Assembly: GCA_037783545.1 (NCBI GenBank)
Contig: JBBELK010000481.1
Location: 1,674,001-1,738,000, forward strand
DNA from: Henricia sp. BOLD:AAB3569
Lineage: Eukaryota; Echinodermata; Asteroidea; Spinulosida; Echinasteridae
DNA length: 64,000 nt
Reading direction: 5' to 3'
In this document: piece after piece, positions 33,144-44,371 of the stretch
Numbering within the stretch: position 1 is the stretch's first letter
Layout: each line of letters starts with the position of its first letter
Notes under the pieces: generated by a model
What the model saw: the letters and a program-made list of their open reading frames with translations, nothing else
Database searches by the model: none
Told to the model about the DNA's origin: nothing
Translations under genes and position numbers: made by a program

Positions 33144-34260
33144 GAACCCTGCTATAAAAGGGCGACATTACGGGAAACCTTTCCCCAGAGACCACTGAAA
33201 TTTCGGCAAGAATCACTCAAATTGACACCAAATTTCTCCTACCAAAGCTTCCAAAAATGGTTCCAGACCTAAGAGAAATGGTTCTAGATCTAATAAAAAT
33301 TGTTTTTGACTTTAAAAAATGGTTTTTGACCTGGTTTTTGACACAAAAACTGTTGCCCCAATAGGTAAAACATAGTTTTAATTAGAAATTAGAATTAGTT
33401 AGGTTAGAAAAAAAATCAATTTTCTGGAAAAATCTGAACACATTCCTTCAACAGGAAGCATACAAGTGCATCCTTCATTTATTCACATTGCATATAAAAT
33501 GTATGAAGGTCAAAGTGATTTATATGGCTACCTGAGCTGATCCTGTTTAGACAAATTGAAATCTAAGCCATCTTTATACCCCAATGCACTAGACATACAC
33601 ACCCCCACACACAAGCCCAGTCATTGTTAACCACCCATGAGGAAAGAAACTGAACAATGCTCTAAAAGAAGAAAAAAAATTGGTGAGTCATACACCCAAC
33701 ACTATGCACACACACAACAAATAGGCTTTTGTCATTGGCATCCTGAAAAAGCTGCTGGATTTTGCACTTGCCCTTTGGCTGGGAATCGAAAAGCTGTGGT
33801 TTATTATTTGGCTAGCATATCAGTGCACTGGATGTGACCCCTTGCATGGTCTGGAGGTCATATTATTGTGGTTTTTTGTGGGTTTTTTGGAGTGGTTTTA
33901 CTTGGTATTGTGTTTGGACTTGGCCAGGATTTTTAGCCAGTATTCCGGATGCTGTATAGTGATGTAGCGCTTGTGATGCGCATACGGATGTATTAAGATT
34001 CTTGCTACTCTATGTGTACTACTCAAGATTAACCACAGTTTCACGTGTATGATGGACGCTACAGGCAAGTACATGTATTATTTTATGTACAGTACGTAGG
34101 GCTATACATTTTTGTATGTGGCTGGCATTCTGGTTTTAATTACGGGGTGTAAATACCTTACTTGTACATAATTGCCTCTACATTTACCGGCATGTAAATT
34201 AGATATATCCTGAAAGGACGCCGTCAAATTTGGCTGTTTTTGGGCATTTTTCATAAATTC
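33144..34260. other. No recognised gene
   Basis: Short internal repetition of TGGTTTTTGACC and TGGTTCTAGATC near 33255-33340. Otherwise unassigned. Confidence 0.4.
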
Positions 34261-34265
34261 AAGGT

Positions 34266-34310
34266 CACGTGACTTTTCGGAACCAGATTCTGGTTCCGAA
34301 AAGTCACGTG
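34266..34310. repeat. Perfect 22-bp hairpin with one-base loop, CACGTG ends
   Basis: CACGTGACTTTTCGGAACCA and GA, then one T, then the exact complement ending CACGTG. Both ends are E-box words. Confidence 0.8.
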
Positions 34311-35803
34311 GTCTTGTGAGTTAGTTGTATTTCCAGCCGTAGAAACCAGCGCGAAGTGGGAGTTGCTTTTGTAATTCGTGGTTGGTTTCTCTTCTTGTTG
34401 GAAAATAATGTCCTACGAACACTGTGTACCCATGGTGTACCGGTACCGTATGTACACAAATCTGCCAACATATTTCATAAGAAGGATTTCTGGTTGTTGA
34501 TATATGGACGAGAGAATCTCTCAGATTTTCATGTCTTCGCTTCACGTTCGCGGCGATAAATAATATCCGAAGAAAAAACAGCATAGGCCTATTGAGGGCG
34601 CTAAAGACACCAAAACGTTGCGTTCGATGTGCTTCCTCGAGTCAGCCCTGACCTGAGGGATCATGCAAGGTGTGATAAGTCAGGGAAAACAAGGAATAAA
34701 GGTTAAACACGTGTCGACCCATATCAAACGCCACCTTTATTTACAAACACATACATCGCGACGGCTGGTAAAGCGTACTACCGTACATAGCCCAACATTT
34801 GTCTCTTTTTGTTAATTTTTAACATTTCTAGTTAAATAGTGACAATTTGAGAATTTTTTTCACAACGACCATCGAAACATTATTGTCAAGGATGCTAGAT
34901 TGCTACATGTACATTATGTAAACAGTAAGTCCCTTCAAGTGCAGATTGGATGGGGAAACCAAAATTAAAGAGTGAACACAAAATTAAAGATTTTCTTAAA
35001 TACTTTTTTTTAAGAAGGGGTGCATTTAGAACCCAATACGCACCCTCGCTTCCCTTCTCCTACCAAAAAAATGGGAAATATTTAAACATTTTTCTTACGC
35101 GGAATTATGCATTTTAAACAAACTATTCAGTTGAAATATGATGCATCAAAGTGACAAATCAACCGCCAAACTGTTTGTCCAAGCTGTTTTTAAAAAATTA
35201 ATTATTAACTTGACCCACGGTGTGAGTGAGTATTTTGCACACGAATACACACACGTACACGTACATGTACATACCAACAATATCAGAAATTATCAGTTTA
35301 CATTTAGAAGGCTTCCCCGCAAAGAACAAAGAAGCCATTGGTTCACGATAACTCGTTACAAATCACCGAAATTGGAATGATACCGTGATAGCGTGTCAAC
35401 TGACGCAACGGCCATTATTTTAAGAGTGCAACACCGCGACACCTGTTTACAGATGTCAAAATGTGAGTTGAAAAAATAATAAATGGTGTTACATGTAGAT
35501 CACTGCTATCATTACTGGTACGTGCATACTGATTAGAACCTGCGACTGTCTGGCGACACCCAGACGTATCAGATATATTTGCGCATTGGTGTGGAACAGT
35601 TTGAACTGAAAAGCTTTCGCTTACTGAACAAAAAAAATGCAACAAATTGTCGGATTTTTAAGCAGAAGAAAGGCTCATAGTAATGGTAAGTGTATTACAT
35701 TAGTGTTAATTAATTCTTTCTGGTATTATGAGGCCAAGGATTCCTCAAAAGTGCCTTTAGAAGCACTGTATAGTTATGTACATGTAGGGCTAGCTTGTAA
35801 GCC
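34311..35803. other. No recognised gene
   Basis: Unassigned. ACGTACACGTACATGTACAT-type simple sequence lies at about 35253-35272. Confidence 0.4.
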
Positions 35804-35806
35804 TAA

Positions 35807-36511
35807 AGGCGTGTTCTCATGATTGGACTTCTTTTTGCGCGCCCTCGCGGGAACTTTCCGCGGGAACTTTCCGCGACTTCCTGTAAACATCCCTTCCTGT
35901 AAATCTCCCGTGCGTTCCCACTTACCATATATTTTACACGACGCGAGCGGAAAATTTAGCTACTCGGCTGGCCATATGTGGTCAATTGAGGGCGTGGTTT
36001 ACATAACCTTTGACCTAACAGGATGTTTGACATGCCATGCGATACACATATTGGCGCGAAATTATTAATTGTGTACATGCTGCACGAAACCCAATTAAAT
36101 TTCGAACAACTTCGATTAAACTTGCCATTATATTTGCAAAGAAAAGAGCATGAAAAAACACGTGCGTACGTACATACAGGGCCCGTACATAATAACCAGA
36201 ATTTTCTCGCGCAATGTGTGGTGGGATTGCACGATGCAGGAAGTGACGTCATCCATTTGGCATTTTACACAGCGGCAGCGGTAGTTCTACAGGGCGGCGC
36301 TGTTCCCATTGGACTTTTCGAGGGCCCTGTAAAACTCCCGCGGTTGAGCGGAAAGTTTCCGCGGCCTCTCTCGCCCTGTATGTTTTACATCGTGGTCGCG
36401 GTAACTTTACAGGGACGCTAATTCTCCGTGCGTCCCCATTGGACTAAATTTTGTTACTCTCCCGCACAACCACGGGAGTTTAACCAAAAATAGTCCAATG
36501 GGAACACCACT
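35807..36511 (-). mobile_element. TAA-flanked element, family B, 705-bp long form
   Basis: TAA at 35804-35806 and 36512-36514. The left end is AGGCGTGTTCTCATGATTGG and the right end inwards is AGTGGTGTTCCCATTGGACT. The last 240 bp match the 420-bp copies at 41002, 59976 and 62094 (words CCCGCGGTTGAGCGGAAAG, TTACATCGTGG). The inner 300 bp are not in the shorter copies. Frames within are shadows. Confidence 0.8.
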
Positions 36512-36514
36512 TAA

Positions 36515-37110
36515 CTCTTTCCCCACAGGGAACTGCATATGCAGTTTTAAGTGTCAGTGTCTTGGGGGCGATTATACAGAATTAACCCATGGGTCAGTAC
36601 TACCAGGGCAGAGCTGGTTTCTCAACTTGCTGGCTTGGGCTCAAGGCAGTTTTTAGTTTTTACCTGTGACTTGACTCTTGAGAGAATGAATTGTGACTGG
36701 AAATTAATTTACATACTACGACTTGAAATAAAAATTGGCTATCAAGTCTCCAACCCCAGAGACATGTACATGTACTGTATAATCAAAAACTGCAGTCTCC
36801 CGCTCCAGGGGAATAAATTGGAAAATCGTTAGCCGCTGCGAAGGGGCTAAAGAAACACAGTTCTGTTCAGGGGGAAACCCACAGAATCAAGCAGGGACAT
36901 GAGAACCCAATCCACAAACAATGTACTGACCAGAATTCGAACCAGGGCCACAGAGGTAATTTATATGGGATCGTAGTAAAATTTTGACCTGATAAAGGTT
37001 CAGTGATTATTTTGGGGGCCTACATGTACATGTACTATATGGGGTATTGTGTACATTGCACATGCATGATCTATAAACACTAGCAACAATCTTTAGTGTT
37101 GGCCAAACGG
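36515..37110. other. No recognised gene; SINE remnant
   Basis: A minus-strand box-B-like word (CCTGGTTCGAATTCTGG) lies at about 36931-36947. Otherwise unassigned. Confidence 0.4.
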
Positions 37111-37114
37111 TTAA

Positions 37115-37452
37115 AGATAGTATACAGTTGTAGTCAGAAGTTTACATACAACTGTGTTAAAACCGGTGTGCTTAAACTTGCATTATCGCCATTTTTGTAA
37201 CAGTCTTTACTAAAGTCGTGATTTTGTGGAATTCCTCACGTGTTTGCAGTACTTAAAACATAGCTTGCACAACTTGCAATGGTTCGGGTAGTACTGTTTA
37301 CCATTTCGGGTGATGATGGTAGTGGTGTACATGTACATGTATGTAAACTTCTGACTTCAACTGTACGTGATTGGTAAACTGTTACAAATAGTTTTATCCC
37401 CCTGTGTGATTGAAGATATGCATGATTAAAACCAACCTGAGCAAAAACCAGC
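37115..37452 (-). mobile_element. T1 element, truncated, with Tc1-type insertion
   Basis: TTAA at 37111-37114, then AGATAGTA; the T1 sequence resumes after 37365 (CGTGATTGGTAAACTGTTAC) and ends abruptly at 37452 in AAAACCAGCTT. The rest of T1 is missing. Confidence 0.8.
37125..37363. mobile_element. Tc1-type MITE with Sleeping-Beauty-like ends
   Basis: The ends CAGTTGTAGTCAGAAGTTTA and (inwards) CAGTTGAAGTCAGAAGTTTA, followed by CATACA, closely resemble the published ends of Tc1-like elements of the Sleeping Beauty type. TA lies outside both ends (37123-37124, 37364-37365). It is 239 bp with no ORF. Confidence 0.9.
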
Positions 37453-38490
37453 TTGGGATGTGGGGGCGGGGGAGGGGTGTTGCCCCCCTTCCAATATTTA
37501 TTTTATTGGGCAAATTCATGGTACAGTCTGCAAATACATGGTGCTGTCGGTAAAAAAATATAGAATCATAAAGGCGCAGCTATATCGGCAATGCTATTAC
37601 AGCGCTGGTATTAATGTATTATGTCGGCACTATAGTTGTCCCGCAAGGGCACTCATCCGTTCACCATGTGCAGTGTACAATATGTACAAGTACCGGTAAT
37701 TTAGGTGTTCATGGCTAGCGTGTCATGTGCTGGTACAACTTTTCTACTTCTTGGAAGTTAGCAACCACCATCTGAAGTAGGATAAAGACCCTGGGCCGGC
37801 AGCCCGGGGATAATGCAAAGGATAAGATGTATTTTTTCTAAAACGCTAATTAAAAAATTGTGCTCTTGGTCATCACGGAAATGGTCATAACTTGGTCAAT
37901 TTTTTACAGATTGTGAAGCTTATAATATATCCTCGATCCTCCATAATCTGCGCAACTTACGCTTATGCACGCGCGCGCATTGGCCGGCAAACATTAAGGT
38001 GAGTGCGTAGAAATAGGACCGCGTGGATTTAGGGGTTCTGACGATTTATATCTAATTGAGACATTAGCTCAATTTTCTTTTTTTTATGCAAGAGCCTACT
38101 TTTGGTGAAGTGGCTCACATTTGAGAAATTTGATAGAATTTTCTTTCAAAGAATAGTTTACACATTAATACTAATTAATAGCCTACCAAACAATGAATCA
38201 GAGGTCATTATTCAGGCTTCTGTGAATTACATACTCGTGTGTACATGTACAGTGTAAGGGCAAATGAAGATAAGGCAATTAATTAGTTGGGACACAAAGT
38301 CCAGTTTGCTTTGAGTCATTATTTGTCTTTCGCCATATCACCGGAAACAACGGGCAAACCATACGCAAGTTTCGACAAGAACGTTGGGCAAGAAATTCTT
38401 CAGCACATAAATGGTAAATGCTGTAATTACTGTATGTAACAATTTTTTTTGGGTGGAATCTTTCGATTTTACGGAATCACCATCCATTTG
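37453..38490. other. No recognised gene
   Basis: Short G-rich stretch at 37460-37480. Otherwise unassigned. Confidence 0.4.
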
Positions 38491-38838
38491 GATCAGATCC
38501 CGAGATTTTGGTCTCGCATCGGCAGAGGGTCAAACCTCGAGCTCGGGATTAGTTTGTGGTTAGATAAGCAATTCATTTTTACAAGTAGTTTCTTTTCCGC
38601 ATCTGCTCCACAGCCGTTGCTTGGGAAAAGCCCGCAAAATTCAAGCGGCCTTGCATAATGTACATGCACACATTGTTCTGTACATGCATGCACACACAGA
38701 GCATGCAACTTCTGGCGCCGCGCTCGAGATCAACTACAGAATGTAAACGCGACACTCCAAATCATTTTGGTTAATACTGACGCATTCTTATCGGGGATCA
38801 ATCTTGATCCCGAGCTCGGGACCAGTGTAAACAGGGTG
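38491..38838 (+). mobile_element. Family E element, copy 2, 5' truncated
   Basis: It starts inside the family at GATCAGATCCCGAGATTTTG and ends with the family terminus (inwards CACCCTGTTTACACTGGTCC) followed by TAA. It lacks the first 110 bp of copy 1. Confidence 0.8.
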
Positions 38839-38877
38839 TAATTGACCTCAGAGATAGAGGATTTGTCAAAAAATTTG

Positions 38878-39870
38878 ATTCTCCCTCTTCTCGAGTCCCA
38901 AGTCAAGTCAGATCAAACTGCCTTATGAGTCCCAAGTTAAGTCAAGTCAAACGGCCTTCAAGTCCCAAGTCAAGTCAAACTGTCTTGGAGTCCCAAGTCA
39001 AGTCAAACGGCCTTTGAGTCCCAAGTCAAACGGCCTTTGAGTCCCAAGTCAAGTCAAGTCAAACGGCCTTTGAGTCCCAAGTCAAGTCAAGTCAAACGGC
39101 CTTTGAGTCCCAAGTCAAGTCAAGTCAAACGGCCTTCGAGTCCCAAGTCAAGTCAAACTGTCTTCGAGTCCCAAGTCAAGTCAAACTGTCTTCGAGTCCC
39201 AAGTCAAGTCAAACTGTCTTCGAGTCCCAAGTCAAGTCAAGTCAAGTCAAGTCAAGTCAAGTCAAACTGTCTTCGAGTCCCAAGTCAAGTCAAGTCAAGT
39301 CAAACGGCCTTCGAGTCCCAAGTCAAGTCAAACGGCCTTCGAGTCCCAAGTCAAGTCAAACTGTCTTCGAGTCCCAAGTCAAGTCAAGTCAAGTCAAGTC
39401 AAACGGCCTTCGAGTCCCAAGTCAAGTCAAACGGCCTTCGAGTGTCAAGTCAAGTCAAGTCAAACTGCCTTCGAGTCCCAAATCAAGTCAAGTCAAACTG
39501 CCTTCGAGTCCCAAGTCAAGTCGAGTCAAACTGCCTTCGAGTCTCAAATCAAGTCGAGTCAAACTGTCTTCGAGTCCAAAGTCAAGTCAAACTGCCTTCG
39601 AGTCCCAAGTTGACAAGTCAAGTCAAACTGCCTTCGAGTCCCAAGTTGACAAGTCAAGTCAAACTGCCTTCGAGTCCCAAGTTGACAAGTCAAGTCAAAC
39701 TGCCTTCGAGTCCCAAGTCAAGTCAAGTCAAACTGCCTTCGAGTCCCAAGTCAAGTCAAGTCAAGTCAAACTGCCTTCGAGTCCTAAGTCAAGTCAAGTC
39801 AAGTCAAGTCAAGTCAAGTCAAGTCAAGTCAAGTCAAACTGCCTTCGAGTGAGTCCCAAGTCAAGTCGGG
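38878..39870. repeat. Minisatellite built on AAGTC, with GGCCTTCGAGTCCC spacers
   Basis: Variable runs of AAGTC alternate with AAACTGCCTTCGAGTCCC (or AAACGGCCTTTGAGTCCC). Run length varies from one to more than ten pentamers; the longest is about 39784-39835. The 271-codon frame here is repeat-encoded Ser/Lys/Val/Gln and not a gene. Scattered relatives continue to 40145. Confidence 0.95.
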
Positions 39871-40550
39871 CATACTGGTCAAGTTGGGTAAAATAGTCAC
39901 GACAGTAAATTTATTTATGTATACATAATTTCAAAATAAGTCTAAACTCAGAAACTCGCATTCATGTTGCTCTAGCCAAGGTTTCTTTAGTGCTGAAATA
40001 CAATTCGATCCCCAAAATGACCCAAAACAAAATGCATAAAAGATCTACCGGTATTTTTATCTTGGCAAACTCAAGTCAAAAAGTCTGATTCAAGTCAAGT
40101 CATTTGAGGTTCGAGTCTCAAGTCAAGTAAAGTCAGTGAAAATCGGGACTCGAGTCATTATATACCGGGTAACCCTGTGTGTAGAAGACACAAGAAATGA
40201 TTTATAAATTTACAAACGGTACTGGTTATGTACAAGTACTAGTACGTATGCAAGTGCTTTCATATACAAATAAATCATTTAACCCGCTGTTAAACAAACC
40301 ATGACGTCATTGTGCCTTACATGTGGCCCTATTGGTGACAGTGTTTTCATTCAAGCTTAACGTCACAAAGCTTCACATCTGATTTCAGAGGAATAAAATA
40401 TTCATGACTTAACACTCTGACAGTGACAGTGTGCATTAAAGTTTTATGACCATGATTAGAGTTTCACCCTGGCTTGAATCATTATAGCTCCATGCTTGAA
40501 TAGACATTTTCTTTTGCTTACGTATACAGTATGGGGCCGTCCATAAAGTA
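39871..40550. other. No recognised gene
   Basis: Unassigned except for AAGTC and GACTCGAGTC remnants at 40070-40155. Confidence 0.4.
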
Positions 40551-40559
40551 TGTACGCAC

Positions 40560-40612
40560 AGGGGAGGGGGGTGGGGGAGGGGGGGGGGGGTGGGGGGGGG
40601 GGAGGGGGGTTG
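40560..40612 (+). repeat. G tract, likely G-quadruplex former
   Basis: More than ten runs of three or more G separated by single A or T. The opposite-strand frame reads poly-proline and is an artefact. Confidence 0.85.
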
Positions 40613-40797
40613 ACATTGCGTACACCATGAGTACAGGGGAGAAGGGGGTCCAAGCTTTTATTAAATCGGGAAAGGATGGACAAGTTGACCATGCCTTCAG
40701 ACCTTATGTCAGAACATATTACTTTATTAGACGGGCCACGCATTTTTCTCGCACATCCCACATTTTTTTTACCCCCCAAATTAGGTTTTTCCATTAA

Positions 40798-40945
40798 AGG
40801 CATAGGCTCGTCAATGCGCTCGTGAGGCCAATTTCGTGGCACGAAATACGCAGATCCATGCCTTTGCTATGGAGCTGCGTATTTCGTGGCACGAATTTGG
40901 CCTTGCAAGGTTTTTTTTGATGTCATGTGAAAAGGCCTTTATAAA
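40798..40945. mobile_element. Chimeric small element: palindromic left, different right end
   Basis: After TTAA (40794-40797) it matches the element at 31949 through TTCGTGGCACGAATTTGG. From about 40905 it switches to CCTTGCAAGG then TTTTTTGATGTCATGTGAAAAG, which is the right end of the element at 43113-43948. Confidence 0.6.
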
Positions 40946-41001
40946 TATCATTTAAAATTGTACAGTTAGTATAGGCCTACATGTATAATAAGCCTATCTA
41001 A

Positions 41002-41420
41002 AGTGGTGCTCCCATTGGACTATTTTTTGTAAAACTCCCGTGGTTAATTGTGCGGGAGAGTAACAAAATTTAGTCCAATGGGGACGCACGGAGAATTAGC
41101 GTCCCTGTAAAGTTACCGCGACCACGATGTAAAACTTACACTACAGGGCGAGAGAGGCCGCGGAAACTTTCTGCTCAGCCGCAGGAGTTTTAAAGGGCCC
41201 TCGAAAAGTCCAATGGGAACAGTTTCGCCCTGTAAAATAAACACGACCCTGCAGTAAACTATGGCAAAGTTTTACTGCAAGGTCGCGGTAGCTTTCCGCA
41301 TGGGCACTGAAAGCAATTGCAAATGGGAACGCATGGAAAGATTACATGAAGGAATGTTACCGAAGGTCGCGGTAACTTTCCGCGAGGCAGCGGAAAAGAA
41401 AGTCCAATGGGAACATGTCT
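41002..41420 (+). mobile_element. TAA-type element, family B, 419-bp copy
   Basis: The left flank is TAA (40999-41001); the right flank reads ATA. The ends are AGTGGTGCTCCCATTGGACT and (inwards) AGACATGTTCCCATTGGACT. It matches 62094-62654 along its length. Confidence 0.8.
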
Positions 41421-41433
41421 ATATTGGGCAGAT

Positions 41434-41806
41434 GGGGCAGCATGGCCGAGCGGTGTGGCGTGTTGAATCCAAGATCGTGGTGAATCTACAGGTCGTGGGT
41501 TCGAATCCCACCCCGGCTCGTCCATGGTGCGTTTGCCCTTGGGCAAGGCACCTTGCCACGAATTGTCTCTCTCCACCCAGGAGGAAATGGGTACCTGTGA
41601 GGGTAGTGAAAGCTGATGTGTTTGATTAGTCCCTGTGCGCACAAGCAGCACGGGACTGTATACTCCCCAGGGAGTTGAGAAGGATTAAGGAATGATACTA
41701 CTGAGCCCAATGACCAGGGGTAATAATGTAGAAAGCGCATTGAGAGTTCCGTCGGTTCTGAAATGCGCTATATAAGAACTGCCTATTATTATTATTATTA
41801 TTATTT
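41434..41806 (+). repeat. Full-length tRNA-derived SINE S3 variant
   Basis: Type II tRNA-like head (GGCAGCATGGCCGAGCGGTG, GTGGGTTCGAATCCCACC), core CCCTTGGGCAAGGCACC, and an (ATT)n tail at about 41786-41806. It begins within 15 bp of the family B copy. Confidence 0.8.
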
Positions 41807-41932
41807 GTAAAATTAAGCAACATTTTATTGGCTAAATACATGTGTGCTTAATGCGCCACTTGATATTGTCATTATTCACTACAAAGATCTTTTAAGTTTT
41901 TTGTCACACTGTACACGTACTTGGGTCTTTCT

Positions 41933-42173
41933 ATAAATTAGAGGTCCAAAAGTGTGACATTTAGTGTCCCCCGTTACACCTGATATGTGTTATTTTTCGT
42001 ACAAAAATCATTAAAATGGCTTTTAAACCATTTTGTATGAGTTGTACTTTATGTACTCACTCTTTGAGATGGAAAGTATTTAAAGAATGTGTCCTGAATT
42101 TACAAAAACAATATGTAAAATGTAACGGGGGTTGGGGACACTATCATTGGACCCCTAATTTATAGAAAGACCC
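41933..42173. mobile_element. GGGTCTTTCTA-type palindromic element, copy d, with 4-bp duplication
   Basis: ACTT flanks both ends (41929-41932, 42174-42177). The ends GGGTCTTTCTATAAATTAG pair over about 30 bp. Subterminal CAAAAGTGTGACATTTAGTG is next. It is 241 bp and pairs with itself over most of its length. Confidence 0.85.
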
Positions 42174-42177
42174 ACTT

Positions 42178-42600
42178 GTCCAAGTTCACACATGTTCCAA
42201 GGACTTTCTTGCCAAAATATGTACACTATTGCCCAAAATGTTTCTCCATAGCTCTTAACCCAACCGTTAAATTCCCACAAAGGCCCTTATGCATTCAAAT
42301 AGTCCAGAAATAATCCTTGGTATTATTCTAAGAGATTGTCGGATAAGACGGTTTTTGTTGGATTGCGGTTCAGCTGGTCTGAGTTTTATTTTGGGGTGCT
42401 GTGTGGTGCGACTGATTCCTCAGGGTCCTACTGAGTTGAATGATTTACCCATTAACCTAGTTGGGAGTCATGGGAATCCGGTTAATGTGATTGAAAACGG
42501 CTTTTAAGTGTCAAAAGGTTGTACCCTGTGTTGGATGGGAAATTAGTCAAATTCATTTGACATTGAAGTACATGTATGAATGTGTATGGTGAATACATTA
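42178..42600. other. No recognised gene
   Basis: Unassigned. Confidence 0.4.
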
Positions 42601-42604
42601 TTTA

Positions 42605-42947
42605 AAGCCCCAATATATCATTTTGCATGCAGTTATCCAAAATTTTACTTCACAAGTTTGAAAAAACCGACTGTGTTGATTGCAATAGTAACAAACACCA
42701 CATGGTATTTTTTTCTGTGTAAAATGGTACCTTTGTGGGAGAAATTGCCAACTGAAGGTGTTGGTTTTTTTAAAAAGTTGTCTGCAGACAAGTTTTTTAC
42801 CATTTATTCATGCATGGATTTTTCAGGTTTTCTGAAGTATTACTGCCTCTATGTGGCTGCAATTTCTACAAGGTAGTTTATCAACTTTATTCTTTAGTTA
42901 TGTACATGTAATGCTGTTGTTCCAATCATGCAATCCGTCTTTAACCC
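42605..42947 (+). repeat. TTAA-type repeat, T2-like, serving as empty site
   Basis: After TTAA (about 42600-42603) it starts AAGCCCCAATATATCATTTTG. At 42715-42750 it gives the uninterrupted version of the sequence broken by family C copy 2 at 26605. The right end near 42942 reads CGTCTTTAA. Confidence 0.5.
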
Positions 42948-43112
42948 GCAAAACTTGAAGCATGACGCATTTATGCAAAAGATGGATGAAATTGTTGTAC
43001 ACAAATTGTCTGCACATGCTCGAAGCCACATACCGGTACATACAGTTCACTAAACCTGTGTTACCCGGTATGTCGCCAGAAAGAATTTGTTCACGCGCTA
43101 CATGTGGTCTAA

Positions 43113-43948
43113 AGCCCTTTTTACACGAGGCCAAAAAACTCGCAAGGCTCTAAATATTTTCTCATGCTTGAGAAAATTTTACAAAAGTGCCATCGTGTGA
43201 AAGGGACACCCATGCTTGACAATGACAAGCATTCCTTGAGAAATTTTCTCAATGCTCGAAATATTTTGGTGGAGGTCCGGACCTACATGTACGACAAAAT
43301 CTTCCGCTAGCGGAAGATTTCTCAAGGTATCCTTGAGAACAATGGTGTGAAATGAAATGTACAACGACCCTTGCGACAGCTAACGCAATGCGCATGCGTG
43401 GGGACCTCAACACATGACATTTGTGATAGTGCGCGCGCGCGCCCTAGCCCTGGTGTCTGACCACAGATTTCTATTTTAATGGAGTTCTGTGTGTCTGACA
43501 GATCCGGCCGCGCCGAAGATCGAAACTCCGATCTCCCCCGAGCGAATTGTATTCACCTAGCAATGGCCAACTCCAACATGATTTTACTGCTACATGTATT
43601 TTAGCTCCAATCTGTATATTTAATTAACCAACACCGCCGATCATAACAACTGCGAATCCAATGGAGGAGAAGGTTTGCAACACGGGAAAGACATATGCAT
43701 TATCGAAGGAGAGCACGTGCGACCTTGAAGAGCCGCTGGTACTAGCAACTTTACGCGCATACTCTATTGGTCTGCCGGCGGCCAGCGAAAAAAACATACT
43801 CGTCTTAAGGAACGCTAGTGAAACGTTTTGCTGTGCCGTGTGAGAGTATGCGAAATTGCCCAACCGCGTAATTGTAAAGTAAACAATCCCCGCTCGTAAA
43901 TTCTGTCACAATCCTTGCGAGTTTTTTTGATGTCGTGTGAAAAGGGCT
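43113..43948. mobile_element. TAA-flanked element with AGCCCTTTTTACACGAG ends
   Basis: TAA at 43110-43112 and 43949-43951. The ends are AGCCCTTTTTACACGAGGCC and (inwards) AGCCCTTTTCACACGACATC, then AAAAAACTCGCAAGG on both sides. It is 836 bp with an inner CTTCCGCTAGCGGAAG palindrome at about 43302. No transposase motif; frames here are unsupported. Confidence 0.8.
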
Positions 43949-44182
43949 TAACTGCGCATGCACAGTAGCGTGCTCCCTGCTGTTGTCAGCTGACCAATCA
44001 GCGCGCAGCATTCTGAATACGTCATTCCCGCTTTCAACCTTATATTATATCGATAGCGTATGTACACACGCCATTATTGCATTTTGCTCTGATGAGTGCA
44101 AGTCGAAAAGCTTTAGCATGTCTTTGTCGTTACTTACATGTAATTCTATTGACCCCCTTCGAACACGTGCAAATACGCCATT

Positions 44183-44371
44183 TTGGGAGTCAAATAATGC
44201 TGAGTCATTGTGGAAGCGATGTGCGTGCGCGCTGTGTGTCTCTGGTGGGCGTAATGCGGTTTAATTCACCAATGGGAGCCTTAGCATTGCGCCTTACGCA
44301 CGCTATAGACACACACAACGCGCACGCACATTGCTTCCACAACGACGCGGCATTATTTGACTCCCAAAATG
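44183..44371. repeat. Foldback element (imperfect palindrome)
   Basis: ATTTTGGGAGTCAAATAATG at the left pairs with CATTATTTGACTCCCAAAAT at the right, and TGTGGAAGCGATGTGCGTGC has its complement inside the right arm. The centre is near 44270. Opposing frames on the two strands mirror each other. Confidence 0.8.

Noticed and set aside
39037..39852. 271-codon frame rich in Ser, Lys, Gln and Val
   Set aside because: Pure translation of the AAGTC minisatellite.
40456..40842. Proline-rich protein frame
   Set aside because: The proline run is the complement of the G tract.
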